Origin: Verrucomicrobiota bacterium
GTDB taxonomy: Bacteria > Verrucomicrobiota > Verrucomicrobiia > Verrucomicrobiales > Akkermansiaceae
DNA: 52,393 bases
Assembly: GCA_030835305.1 (NCBI GenBank)
Contig: JAURPJ010000043.1
Span: forward strand, 1-52,393
Direction of reading: 5' to 3'
Below the pieces are notes generated by a model, which was not told where the DNA came from, did no database searches, and saw only the letters and a list, made by a program, of their open reading frames with translations. Made by a program: the position numbers and the translations under genes. Positions 36,301 to 43,474 of this stretch are shown here, piece after piece (within the stretch, counting starts at the first letter, position 1; each line of letters begins with the position of its first letter).

Positions 36301-37700
36301 CGCGATCTCCAGGGGAGAGGGTAGCCCGGCGGTTGTGCCGGTTGGTTGAGCACGTCATCAAGAAATAAGTAAGTTTGGGTATCAACATTCGAAGGGCGCA
36401 ATCCGGTCTTCACGGCGATTGCACGGAGCGCGGTACTGGTGGTGACGTTGACCAAGGCCGAGGCCGGGGAGGCGTCATCTGCAGGAGCCACTTGGTTGCC
36501 ATTCGAGAGCGTCGGCGTGCTACCGTTGGTGGTGTAAATGATGGTCGCTCCGGGCGTGGCACTTTCCACGGTCACCCCAAAGGGAGCCTCGAAGAATCCG
36601 CGATCAACATCAAAGGTAGTGTCGCGGACATAGTCAGTGAACTCAATTCCCGAGTTGGGAGCTCCGGGGGTGGGTTCCTCAAGATACCCACTGATAACTC
36701 CATCGGAAAGGTCGCGAGTCTCAGCTGTCAGCATGGGGATCAGCAAAATATCCGAACTTCCCGTGGTGTCGTTTAGAATCTGGAAAGCGAGGATATTCTC
36801 GCCACTCCGGAGCTTCCCCGCGAAATCCAGCGGGAAATTTTCCATATTATCGCTCTCGCGAATTTCGCCACGACCAGTGGCGATCGAATCGTAGCTCAGA
36901 GGCTCCGGCAGGTTTTTAGCAGCAACGAGTTCTCCGTTAAGATAGGCCGCAAATCCATCCTCGTAAAAAAGCGACAAATTCATCGCAACGATCTCGGCCG
37001 GATTCTCAATGCTGAATGGAATTCTGACATAGGCACTTCCTGCGATTCCTCTCATCGCTAAATCAGTATTTCCCCCTGCCCCGATAAAATTCGGAAAACG
37101 ATAGCCGTAACCGATTCCAGTTTGAGCTGAGTTCCAGCTCGAGTCATCAAAGTCCGCTGATTGCCAGGAGCTTCCAATATCAGAGGGCGGAACAATCCAG
37201 GTCCCGGCAGTCGGCCAGGGAATCAAGGTCTCGGGTTCGGTAGCGGCATTAGTCCCGGCTCCATAAGTTGTTCCATAAAACTGTTTGGGATACTCGGGCG
37301 TAAACTGACTTAGTGGGGTATTGCCGTCCCCATCGACCAGTGCGAGGTATTCACCGCCGGCCGAGAGCGAAAAATTAGTATGAAGCTCTCCTTGCGGATC
37401 ACGCCGGTCCTTGCCCGAAGCAAAAACAACGAGGTATCCTCCCGCCGGAATTGTCACATCGGGCAACAACCACCGGGTAGGATCCGACGCGTTATCCGTC
37501 AAAAACAAGCCGTTGATAGATACTGGAACCGCGCTGGAATTGTGTAACTCAATCCAATCCGAAGCATCTCCATCGCCATCCAGGTAGGAGCCGTCGTTGT
37601 CTGCGACAAATTCCGAGATGCTGAGTTTACCAAAAGAGGTGTCAGGCAGCAGGAGTGAGAACAGCAATGCCGCTGCTAGCCAATTGGATGAAAATAACAT
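33384..37700 (-). CDS. Giant lamin-tail / CotH-kinase-domain exported protein
   Basis: 1438 residues from ATG 37700, chosen for its signal peptide (MLFSSNWLAAALLFSLLLPDTSFG). Order: lamin-tail domain (LSISEFVADNDGSYLDGDGD...WIELHNSS, with an Asp-rich calcium-like loop), a jelly-roll region (SADFDDSSWNSAQTGIGYG, FEDG-type strands), and a chitobiase-like segment (ATPGATIIYTTNGSTPT). A CotH-type kinase domain follows (TISIVTDIDNLFDQQTGIQVN, DGSPIQLDAGMLMNGNASRN, DSFIDYLVLNFHAGNTDWDQNN). A second jelly roll (WAVGDAPLGFGS) comes next, then a second lamin-tail domain (NLVISEIFYHPAGDLEVTEYIEL) and a C-terminal module ending FARLVVTARP. CotH phosphorylates spore-coat proteins in Bacillus; exported homologues occur in PVC bacteria with unknown targets. 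It heads the five-gene minus-strand locus. A small hairpin lies 3-18 bases upstream of the ATG. Confidence 0.9.
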   Translation of the reverse strand: MLFSSNWLAAALLFSLLLPDTSFGKLSISEFVADNDGSYLDGDGDASDWIELHNSSAVPVSINGLFLTDNASDPTRWLLPDVTIPAGGYLVVFASGKDRRDPQGELHTNFSLSAGGEYLALVDGDGNTPLSQFTPEYPKQFYGTTYGAGTNAATEPETLIPWPTAGTWIVPPSDIGSSWQSADFDDSSWNSAQTGIGYGYRFPNFIGAGGNTDLAMRGIAGSAYVRIPFSIENPAEIVAMNLSLFYEDGFAAYLNGELVAAKNLPEPLSYDSIATGRGEIRESDNMENFPLDFAGKLRSGENILAFQILNDTTGSSDILLIPMLTAETRDLSDGVISGYLEEPTPGAPNSGIEFTDYVRDTTFDVDRGFFEAPFGVTVESATPGATIIYTTNGSTPTLSNGNQVAPADDASPASALVNVTTSTALRAIAVKTGLRPSNVDTQTYLFLDDVLNQPAQPPGYPLPWRSRNGNTIPGDFQMDPDVIGSVYTRDELKEALRDLPTISIVTDIDNLFDQQTGIQVNPQDSGPNSERRVSVEMIDFKDGSPIQLDAGMLMNGNASRNPNRGKHNFRLAFRNEYGAGKMRFPLFGSDAPTETFNQIILRGGNGNSWVHPTAAVRQFGMYIRDQWFRDARFAMGYPEALQNEVHVYINGLYFGMHHLFERIEEEWTAERFGGDEDDWEGFRIVGGNNIEVINGTQSEVNARMLESWRTVLDAARAGDLETVKQYLDLDSFIDYLVLNFHAGNTDWDQNNVRAMRRTNPPGKYMFFCHDAERAGLNGLSTGNLNINSITHGRGGTQHRPTSINAWLTDDPEYALRFADRAYKHMFNDGALTPENGAAQWDARAQRIRLAMKAESARWGDHVDSNPRTLVDFDRGLNREYNTWFPNRTPISISQFRAAGLYPDLDPPAFSQHGGKVSAGSGLILTNEAGDIYYTTDGSDPRLAGGGIHPNAVKINGAKSEQTLIAAGATGWSYLDDGSDQGSAWKEPAYDDSLWAVGDAPLGFGSINDHPFPGPWINPNRNITVYFRKNFEVINVTLITEATARVMSDGGAIVYLNGTEIARDNMPADPVDFETLALSDSNVREGHIDVFTFPPSAFAEGTNVIAIELHNGSAGSSDMGMDFQLDVTALNTPGDAVTINGPTTVRTRSFDGSEWSALNEAVFVTALPASADNLVISEIFYHPAGDLEVTEYIELMNIADEAISLAGVTFNGGISFVFPDDAVLEAGERLLLVADLDGFVAAFGNDLPVAGVYTGRLDNGGESLSLVGADGALIRNFQYDDRAPWPLPADGDGYSLTLIAPTVNPDPGEAVSWRSSVNPGGSPGESDAVPFEGSNAADLLAYALEDPLAAMTVSIANLEDNGSFDNYLVATVSTNAGADDAEVVVEFSSDLETWQRGTAVFLGSDEQAGGITRRDWRAPTPWLGNESLRFARLVVTARP

Positions 37701-37702
37701 AA

Positions 37703-37718
37703 CTACCGTATGTGGTAG
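37703..37718 (-). promoter_or_regulatory. Small hairpin at the ribosome-binding position of the CotH gene
   Basis: CTACC (37703-37707) and GGTAG (37714-37718) flank a 6-base loop, 3-18 bases upstream of the chosen ATG where a Shine-Dalgarno would normally lie; none is visible. The stem is short, so the evidence is weak on its own. Confidence 0.25.
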
Positions 37719-37841
37719 CTCGCCAGATCGTCCGTAAGCAAGGGCAAATTCTTCTAACTGCATGCCTTGCCCTGCTAACTCTTTCCGGAGACCGAATTTA
37801 ATTCAGTCATTTTGAACAACACTATCCGGACATTCCGTCGC

Positions 37842-37868
37842 GGACTGATATCTGCTCGCTATCAGTCC
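37842..37868. promoter_or_regulatory. Perfect 9-bp inverted repeat with 9-base loop
   Basis: GGACTGATA (37842-37850) and TATCAGTCC (37860-37868) are perfectly complementary. It lies between the DUF1552 stop (37995) and the CotH-protein start (37700), an interval of about 295 bases with no gene. No U-run follows on the minus strand, so it may be an operator, an mRNA-processing or stability hairpin, or a Rho-type terminator stem. Confidence 0.5.
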
Positions 37869-37994
37869 AAACGGTTCATATCGAATGATGCAAGGTGCTT
37901 GTCCGGAAGGCTTACCTCTCTGTTTCGGGTCGAATGCTGGATGGTAAAAGATGGCATGGGCGGCACGCAGGAGGTAAGGCCCGCGTTTCGCGGT

Positions 37995-39332
37995 CTAGAT
38001 CAGTTCAGGAAGGATTCCGGTGGAATCTCCAAAGCGGCTGTTTTTCAGGCCAATCTGTCGAAGTTGGGTGGCGAAGACATTGGAGAAAGGAGTGTCCCTG
38101 GTGCACTTGAGATATTGGCCGTGTTTGAAGCCTAGCTTTTTGCCGCCGGCGATAACAAGGGGGTAGTTCCGGTTGGTGTGGGTGGTACTGTTGCTGCTGC
38201 CGTAGAGGAAAGTGGTGTAGTCGAGGAGAGTATCGCCGGATTCCGGAACGGCAGAGGTGTTTCGCATCCGAGTCAGGAAGTGTGAGAACTCGGTAGCTAG
38301 GAAACGGTCCCATTTTCCAAGAGGCTCTGCGCCGTCGGCTTTGTTCCAGGCGTGAGCAAGTCCGTGAAGATGTTTTCCAAAGCCGAGGAGTTGGGGGAAT
38401 TTCCCACCCAAAGTGGTAGCATCACCCATGCTGGCGATTTGGTAGGTGGCGACTCGGGTAGAGTCGGTTTGGAAAGCCAGATGAATCAACTCGTACATCG
38501 TGCGAATGTACTGCTCGGGGATCTGGTGATCGGAGTCGAGCTTGAGGCGTTCGCGTTCTTCTTCGGTCAAGGTCGGTTTGGCGATATCAATCCAGGCTTG
38601 CGATTGCTCGACATTCCTTTCCACCTGACGGACAGAATCCATATATTCATCGAGCTTTTGCTGGTCGTGATTTCCAAGTTTGCGCCGGACGCTGTTGGCA
38701 TCTTCAAGAACAAGGTCGAGAAGGTGGGCGGAACTTTTGAGTCGGCGGCGGTTTTTCGCGGTATCTGGATCGCCAGCTCCGAAGAGGCGTTCGTAAATGC
38801 GGCGCGGTTGATTGACGGCGGGAATCGGGCGGCCATGTTTGTTAAAAGAGAGAGTACTGGACCGAGTGGGTTCGCCAACTCCCCCATCGGTGGACATGAT
38901 AAGCGAATCGAAACGGGTTTGACCGGCATAATGCTCTGCGACAATTTGGTCCATGGACTGAACATTCCGTAGCTTGTTGGTGAGAATGTTCCAACCCGTG
39001 AGGAAAGTGTCAGCACTATCGTGTCCCCCAATCTTTTCGACTTCGGGGTGAGAGAGCCCACCCAAAACAGTCAAATGCTCGCGATGAGTTTCCAGTGGCT
39101 TGAGACTCTTATTGAACTGAAAATCTTTCCCTTCACCCTTCGGAAACCAGTGCCAATCTTGCTTGTCCTCCTGCGTGGGGAGGGAGACTCCGAAAGGAAA
39201 GTAGACAACACCAAGTCTAGCCGGAGGCCGAGTAGTCTCTTTACCATTAGCCATGCAGTCCAACACTGGAAGTGCCAGACAAGCTCCCGCGCCCCGGAGA
39301 AATGTTCGTCGGTCAATGTTTTGAGTTCTCAT
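37995..39332 (-). CDS. DUF1552 family Tat-exported protein
   Basis: A 445-residue Tat substrate (NIDRRTFLRGAGACLALPVLD). Family features: LGVVYFPFGVS near 40, a HDSADTFLTGWN segment, STLSFNKHGRPIPAVNQPRRIYERLFG, KLDEYMDSVRQVERNVE and, near the end, FLYGSSNSTTHTNRNYPLVIAGG. DUF1552 proteins, like DUF1501, are predicted alkaline-phosphatase-like folds and pair with DUF1592-type cytochromes, exactly as here: its ATG overlaps the upstream gene's stop by one base (TAATG). Function is unknown; Tat export implies folding before secretion. This copy has the normal family length, in contrast to the extended one at 43475-45088. Confidence 0.93.
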   Translation of the reverse strand: MRTQNIDRRTFLRGAGACLALPVLDCMANGKETTRPPARLGVVYFPFGVSLPTQEDKQDWHWFPKGEGKDFQFNKSLKPLETHREHLTVLGGLSHPEVEKIGGHDSADTFLTGWNILTNKLRNVQSMDQIVAEHYAGQTRFDSLIMSTDGGVGEPTRSSTLSFNKHGRPIPAVNQPRRIYERLFGAGDPDTAKNRRRLKSSAHLLDLVLEDANSVRRKLGNHDQQKLDEYMDSVRQVERNVEQSQAWIDIAKPTLTEEERERLKLDSDHQIPEQYIRTMYELIHLAFQTDSTRVATYQIASMGDATTLGGKFPQLLGFGKHLHGLAHAWNKADGAEPLGKWDRFLATEFSHFLTRMRNTSAVPESGDTLLDYTTFLYGSSNSTTHTNRNYPLVIAGGKKLGFKHGQYLKCTRDTPFSNVFATQLRQIGLKNSRFGDSTGILPELI

Positions 39333-41755
39333 TATTTTGCCAAAAAGGCTCTACTAGTTACGATGCTTTGGACCAGTGATTGCAAACGGAGGTCGTTTTC
39401 CAGCGATTTTTTGGCAATTTCTTCGACCAGCGGCTCATCGGAGAACTCCAGGGATCGCCCCAGGGCATACGCCAAAAGCTTACTTGTGAGTGCCTGGGCA
39501 AACTGTTTCTTCCGTTCGGTCAGAAGGTATTTCTTGAGGTCATCCAGATTCTTCAACTCGGTACCGTCGGGGAGCTTACCAGTTGTATCCACCTGATGAC
39601 GGGCCACGACTTTCCTGCCACGTTTGCGGGGGATAGCTTCCCGGACCAACCCATTGGCGCCATAGCCTTCGAGCATTTGCCCCCATGGATCGATGTTTCG
39701 ATGACAATCGGCACAGGCCGGATCGCTCCGGTGGATGCGAAGTTGATCACGGATGGATAATTTGGAAAACTTGGGATCTGCATCGTCGAGTGGCGGCACA
39801 TTGGGCGGAGGCGGAAGCGGAGGATCGTTGAGGAGATTTTTGCGAATAAAGACCGCCCGCTTGATGATGCTGGAATCGTATCCTGCGGAATGCCCCAGCA
39901 ACACAGAACCATGGGTCAAGACCCCGCCCCGGCTCGCTGATTTTTTGATCTTGCGAAACTCGCCTCCAAAAACGCCTTCGATCCCGTAATGATCAGCCAA
40001 TTCCTGATTCACCATTTGGAAGTCCGATTCGATGAAATTTTCTGCCGAGAGATTATTGCGTAGGATTTCTCCGAAAAAGTGTATCGTTTCATTCCGGAAA
40101 TTCTCCTTCAAACCCGGAGGAGTCTTTCCATAGATCAAAGGTTCAATCTCAATGCGCTCAATGGCATCGACATCCAGCCATTGGGTGGCAAAGGTGTGGA
40201 TGAACTCGTCGGCGCGGGTGTCTTTCACCATTCGCTGGACCTCTTGTCTCAGGACGTCCGATTCAATCAGTCTGTTCTGAAGCGCAAGATCCCGCAAGCG
40301 GTCATCGGGAAGGGTGTTCCATAAGAAGTAAGAAAGCCTGGTGGCAAGCTCATGGGAGTTGAGTTTTCTTTTCCTAAGAGAATCAGGTTCCATCAAGTAG
40401 AGAAAATCCTGCGAAATCAAGGCCAACACCAAAGTCTCTTTAAGCGCTTCTTCGAAACCAAGAAAGTCGGGGCGAATTTTGGCGAAGAAGGAAGTGAGCT
40501 TCTCGACTTCCTCTGAGGAGACGTTTTTCCGCCAGGCTTTCGGAAGGAAGCTCCTTAAAATATGCGTTATTTGTCTCGCTTCGTCGCCTGGGAACTTCTC
40601 CTGGGAATCAATGAGAATATCCTTATGGTGTTTGGGTGGCCACGACTCGTAAATTGGGCCCTTGAATTCCACCGACTCCACGGCCAGATAAGGAAAATTG
40701 GGGTCTTCGATGCGAAGGTTTCTCATCTTCCCATTCTCGTCTTTCCTTTTCTCCGTTTTGACTTCTGCGTGCTCGTTGGCAACGTTCATCACACTGACCA
40801 AAAGTCCCGGGTATTTCCCTTGGCCACGGACTGGAAGTGGAAAATTTTCAATTCTCCCCCTAAGCACATATTCCTGGGTGCCTTCCTTCGTGATGTCCAG
40901 TTCGGCCATCGTTTCTTCCTGAAGCAAGGTGTCCGGACGATAGCCCACCACGACTCTCATTCTGGGGATCGGGCCCTTTTTCTCAGGTAGCTCGGCCTTC
41001 ACTTTGACCCGAATTTCGAATGGGCCTTCGTCCGGGTAGTCATCCTTAATCCGACCGATAAAGCGAACCTTTGGTCCCAGACGATTTCCGGCGATCTCCC
41101 CTCTTTCCATCCGGACTTTGCTGGACTCCGTGAAGGAGTGACGAAACATCTTGGGTTGAGGGTCGGTGACAATCGCTTTATCGAGAGCGTCCCGGGCAGC
41201 GTTGATGTAGTGCTCCAGTTGCTCGGCGGTCATCTGAAGTGAGCTGCCATTATTGCGCAGCCCGTCTGGCGACATCGGGTCCTGGGGAATGTCCTGAATG
41301 TAGTTGATGTCGAGTCCCAGCAAGTCCCGCATCGTGTTCTGATACTGATCACGTGTGAGTCTGCGAAGGACGACTTGCCCGTCTTTGCTTTGGTGGACTT
41401 TGTGGGCGTGTTCGATGGTGGCATTGAGCCAGTCCAGAACAACGTTGCGTTCTTCGGTGGTGAGGTCTTCTTCGTCATCGGGTGGCATTTCTCCGAGGTT
41501 GATCACTCCCCGAACATCATGCCATGTCTCGGCGGATCTCACGTCTTTGATCAGATCAGCGGAAAGGGTATCAAGGCGAAGCTTGCCTTTCTGCTTCTGC
41601 TCACCATGACAGCCGAAGCATTTCGCCTGTAGAATTGGTCGCACTTTTTCTTCGTAGCCTTCGGGAGCCGTCGGTGACTCCGGCTTTGCAGACAGAGAGG
41701 CACAAAACACGAAGTACAGTGATGAAAATTTTAAGCTGATCAGTTTTCTTAACAT
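39332..41755 (-). CDS. DUF1587/DUF1592/DUF1588/DUF1585 planctomycete-type cytochrome
   Basis: An 807-residue exported cytochrome (signal MLRKLISLKFSSLYFVFCASLSA). The N-terminal PSCyt1 heme is CFGCH (46-50). DUF1587 follows (LRRLTRDQYQNTMRDLLGLD), then a beta-rich segment of about 200 residues (FEIRVKVKAELPEKK, YVLRGRIENFPLP), DUF1595/DUF1592 (HILRSFLPKAWRKN, LNSHELATRLSYFLWNTLPDD, ENFIESDFQMVNQELADHYGIEG), DUF1588 (RGGVLTHGSVLLGHS, with the second heme-like motif CADCH in ACADCHRNIDPWGQ) and DUF1585 at the end. Both CxxCH sites are intact. It forms a TAATG-coupled pair with the DUF1552 gene. Electron transfer in the periplasm is sure from the hemes; the substrate is unknown. Confidence 0.93.
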   Translation of the reverse strand: MLRKLISLKFSSLYFVFCASLSAKPESPTAPEGYEEKVRPILQAKCFGCHGEQKQKGKLRLDTLSADLIKDVRSAETWHDVRGVINLGEMPPDDEEDLTTEERNVVLDWLNATIEHAHKVHQSKDGQVVLRRLTRDQYQNTMRDLLGLDINYIQDIPQDPMSPDGLRNNGSSLQMTAEQLEHYINAARDALDKAIVTDPQPKMFRHSFTESSKVRMERGEIAGNRLGPKVRFIGRIKDDYPDEGPFEIRVKVKAELPEKKGPIPRMRVVVGYRPDTLLQEETMAELDITKEGTQEYVLRGRIENFPLPVRGQGKYPGLLVSVMNVANEHAEVKTEKRKDENGKMRNLRIEDPNFPYLAVESVEFKGPIYESWPPKHHKDILIDSQEKFPGDEARQITHILRSFLPKAWRKNVSSEEVEKLTSFFAKIRPDFLGFEEALKETLVLALISQDFLYLMEPDSLRKRKLNSHELATRLSYFLWNTLPDDRLRDLALQNRLIESDVLRQEVQRMVKDTRADEFIHTFATQWLDVDAIERIEIEPLIYGKTPPGLKENFRNETIHFFGEILRNNLSAENFIESDFQMVNQELADHYGIEGVFGGEFRKIKKSASRGGVLTHGSVLLGHSAGYDSSIIKRAVFIRKNLLNDPPLPPPPNVPPLDDADPKFSKLSIRDQLRIHRSDPACADCHRNIDPWGQMLEGYGANGLVREAIPRKRGRKVVARHQVDTTGKLPDGTELKNLDDLKKYLLTERKKQFAQALTSKLLAYALGRSLEFSDEPLVEEIAKKSLENDLRLQSLVQSIVTSRAFLAK

Positions 41756-41969
41756 CTGGTTCTCTCGCGTCTCTCAGGTTTGATCTTGAAACTTCACAAA
41801 GACACCGTTTGCCATCTTCACAATCTTTAAACGGTTCTTTATATACTATATGAAATGGCCCTTTGTATCATAAGCCGCGATATTACAGAATGTGGCTAGC
41901 GGTATAAGGAGGCTCCGAAAGGCGAAGCATTCCACCGATTCGAGTCACTCATTCCGCACCATTTTTCAA

Positions 41970-41986
41970 AACCGATATAGCCGGTT
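41970..41986 (-). terminator. Weak hairpin terminator after the C-type-lectin gene
   Basis: AACCG (41970-41974) pairs with CGGTT (41982-41986) around a 7-base loop; on the minus strand TTTTG and then an A-run follow. It begins about 10 bases after the stop at 41997. The rest of the 240-base interval 41756-41996 holds no visible gene and should contain the promoter of the cytochrome gene at 41755, including an AT-rich stretch near 41840-41855. Confidence 0.3.
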
Positions 41987-41996
41987 ACAAAAACGG

Positions 41997-43166
41997 TCAG
42001 CGCCTTATTCTGAAGAAGAGCCTCTTGGCCCCAGCGATTGGATTGTCGAAAGTGAATGAGGTGATTTGCCCACCCGAAGTGATGTTGCCCTGGACCCGGG
42101 CCGCGAATTGACCGTCGATTTTGGGATCGTAGACAATGGCATAGGTTTCGTTCGGAGAAGAAGTCCAGGTGAGGGTGAAGCGGTCGTTCTCCTGGTCATG
42201 AATCATCTCCAGGATTTGCAATGCCCTGCTTGCTCCGCCACCTATTTCGACCACTCCGTGGACCTCGTCGTAAAAGAAGCTAACGCCGGGGAACCCAAGG
42301 AGGTCGTTCCAGGTGCCATCATCCCAGTCCCGGCGAACATGGGCGTAGTGCTCGTATTCGTTGCCATTGTTGGGCGGCCCGCCACCAGGCGACCAATTTT
42401 CGTAGCCAGGAGTCTCCCCATTGGCCCACACCCAGTTACCTTCGTTGTCGGCATCATTATAGCCGAGCCAGAGACTACGATTCTCACCCTCGAAACTTCC
42501 GAAAGCACCCATCAGCCATTCGTTTTCATCGTGATCATTAACGGTTACCAGATCTCCACCCAATTGCAGCGCCGCGGTCCGGGCTTCGCTCCATGAGGAG
42601 GGTTCGAGCATATGGTAGGTCCGCCCGTTGGCCGGGTTGACCGCCGTTACTAGAATTTCCGGAGAACTCAGCTCCTCGATGGTGAAAACCCCGTTGGTGC
42701 GGTTTTGAGAAACGGTGTTTCCGATCCGGATGAGATACTCGTTGTCTTTCTCGGCACCGAAAGAGGGGTAGGCCCAGAGGCCTCCGCCTACCTCGGCTCC
42801 CATCCGGCCCGCGATTGCCCGACCGGGACCGGTGAGGCAACCGTAACGATAAATGGCCACGGCGGTGGCTCCATTTGTTTGAGGAATGTGATTGGTGTTG
42901 ACCCGGTACACGGCGGTCTTGGGAGCAATCCAGCGAAACCAAACGTCGTTCTCGATCTGTCTCAGACCGGGCCTATGCAAGACTCCCTCCTCGTAACCGT
43001 CGGTAGTGGCTCCACTAGTGCGGAAGGAATGGAAATTATTTGAACCTATTCCGGAAATTAGTTGGGCATTGGCACAATTGTCAGATCCCTGGGCTATTGC
43101 AGAGTGCGAGGAGACAAAGCACAGGGATACAAGGGCCACCGGCAGGATGGGCTTTGCAGAGTTCAT
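41997..43166 (-). CDS. Secreted C-type-lectin-domain protein
   Basis: A 389-residue exported protein (signal MNSAKPILPVALVSLCFVSSHSAIA). An N-terminal beta-domain (about 27-165: NDVWFRWIAPKTAVYRVNTN) resembles the pre-peptidase C-terminal type of sandwich. A C-type lectin-like domain covers about 170-315: NGRTYHMLEPSSWSEARTAA, GGDLVTVNDHDENEWL, LWLGYNDADNEGNWVWANGE, YENWSPGGGPPNNGNEYEHY and WDDGTWNDL. The WND-type motif and Glu/Asn residues suggest a working calcium/sugar site. The tail (FTLTWTSSPNETYAIVY to RLFFRIRR) is the same C-terminal module as in the LamG protein at 31133-33325. It lies alone between two cytochrome modules, same strand, and may act as a surface glycan-binding protein. 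Confidence 0.92.
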   Translation of the reverse strand: MNSAKPILPVALVSLCFVSSHSAIAQGSDNCANAQLISGIGSNNFHSFRTSGATTDGYEEGVLHRPGLRQIENDVWFRWIAPKTAVYRVNTNHIPQTNGATAVAIYRYGCLTGPGRAIAGRMGAEVGGGLWAYPSFGAEKDNEYLIRIGNTVSQNRTNGVFTIEELSSPEILVTAVNPANGRTYHMLEPSSWSEARTAALQLGGDLVTVNDHDENEWLMGAFGSFEGENRSLWLGYNDADNEGNWVWANGETPGYENWSPGGGPPNNGNEYEHYAHVRRDWDDGTWNDLLGFPGVSFFYDEVHGVVEIGGGASRALQILEMIHDQENDRFTLTWTSSPNETYAIVYDPKIDGQFAARVQGNITSGGQITSFTFDNPIAGAKRLFFRIRR

Positions 43167-43474
43167 GAGAGTTTGTCATTTTTCAATCTGAGGGCGAAAA
43201 CGAAGAATGGGTTGACTGGAAGACTCGGTGCAAATCCCTGAGAGTCAACTCTGCACCACAGGTTACAAGACGAAGGCAACTGCCCTCGAAGACCCGGGCT
43301 GACGTCTATAATCTAATTGTCCAGCCCGCGTCCGGTTGGGGGACCCCAAAGGCCCTGTCGGCTCTGCGGTACGTTCCAGGAAGTTCAAGGAGAGCGATCG
43401 AAAGAACGGGAACAGCGATGTTGTTAGCATGGCAAAGCTGCCCAAGAACGACCAGCAGAAGATCTTGATCGCGC
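43167..43474. other. Intergenic region with possible gene remnant
   Basis: About 308 bases between two minus-strand genes. At 43227-43257 there is a compact structure (GGTGCA/TGCACC enclosing AGAGT/ACTCT). From 43312 a plus-strand frame is open to the TAG at 43483-43485 and gives a polar, helix-rich product (VRSRKFKESDRKNG, MAKLPKNDQQKILIALTH) that looks like the C-terminal fragment of a gene, with only TTG (43336) or ATG (43429) as starts. I do not recognise the family, and a minus-strand frame over the same bases is also open, so this is weak. Confidence 0.3.

Noticed and set aside
43227-43259. tRNA-like 3' end (GGTGCAAATCC loop followed by TGCACCA)
   Set aside because: The 5' acceptor strand complementary to ACTCTGC is not found upstream and the T-arm stem does not pair cleanly, so it is not a tRNA or tmRNA.
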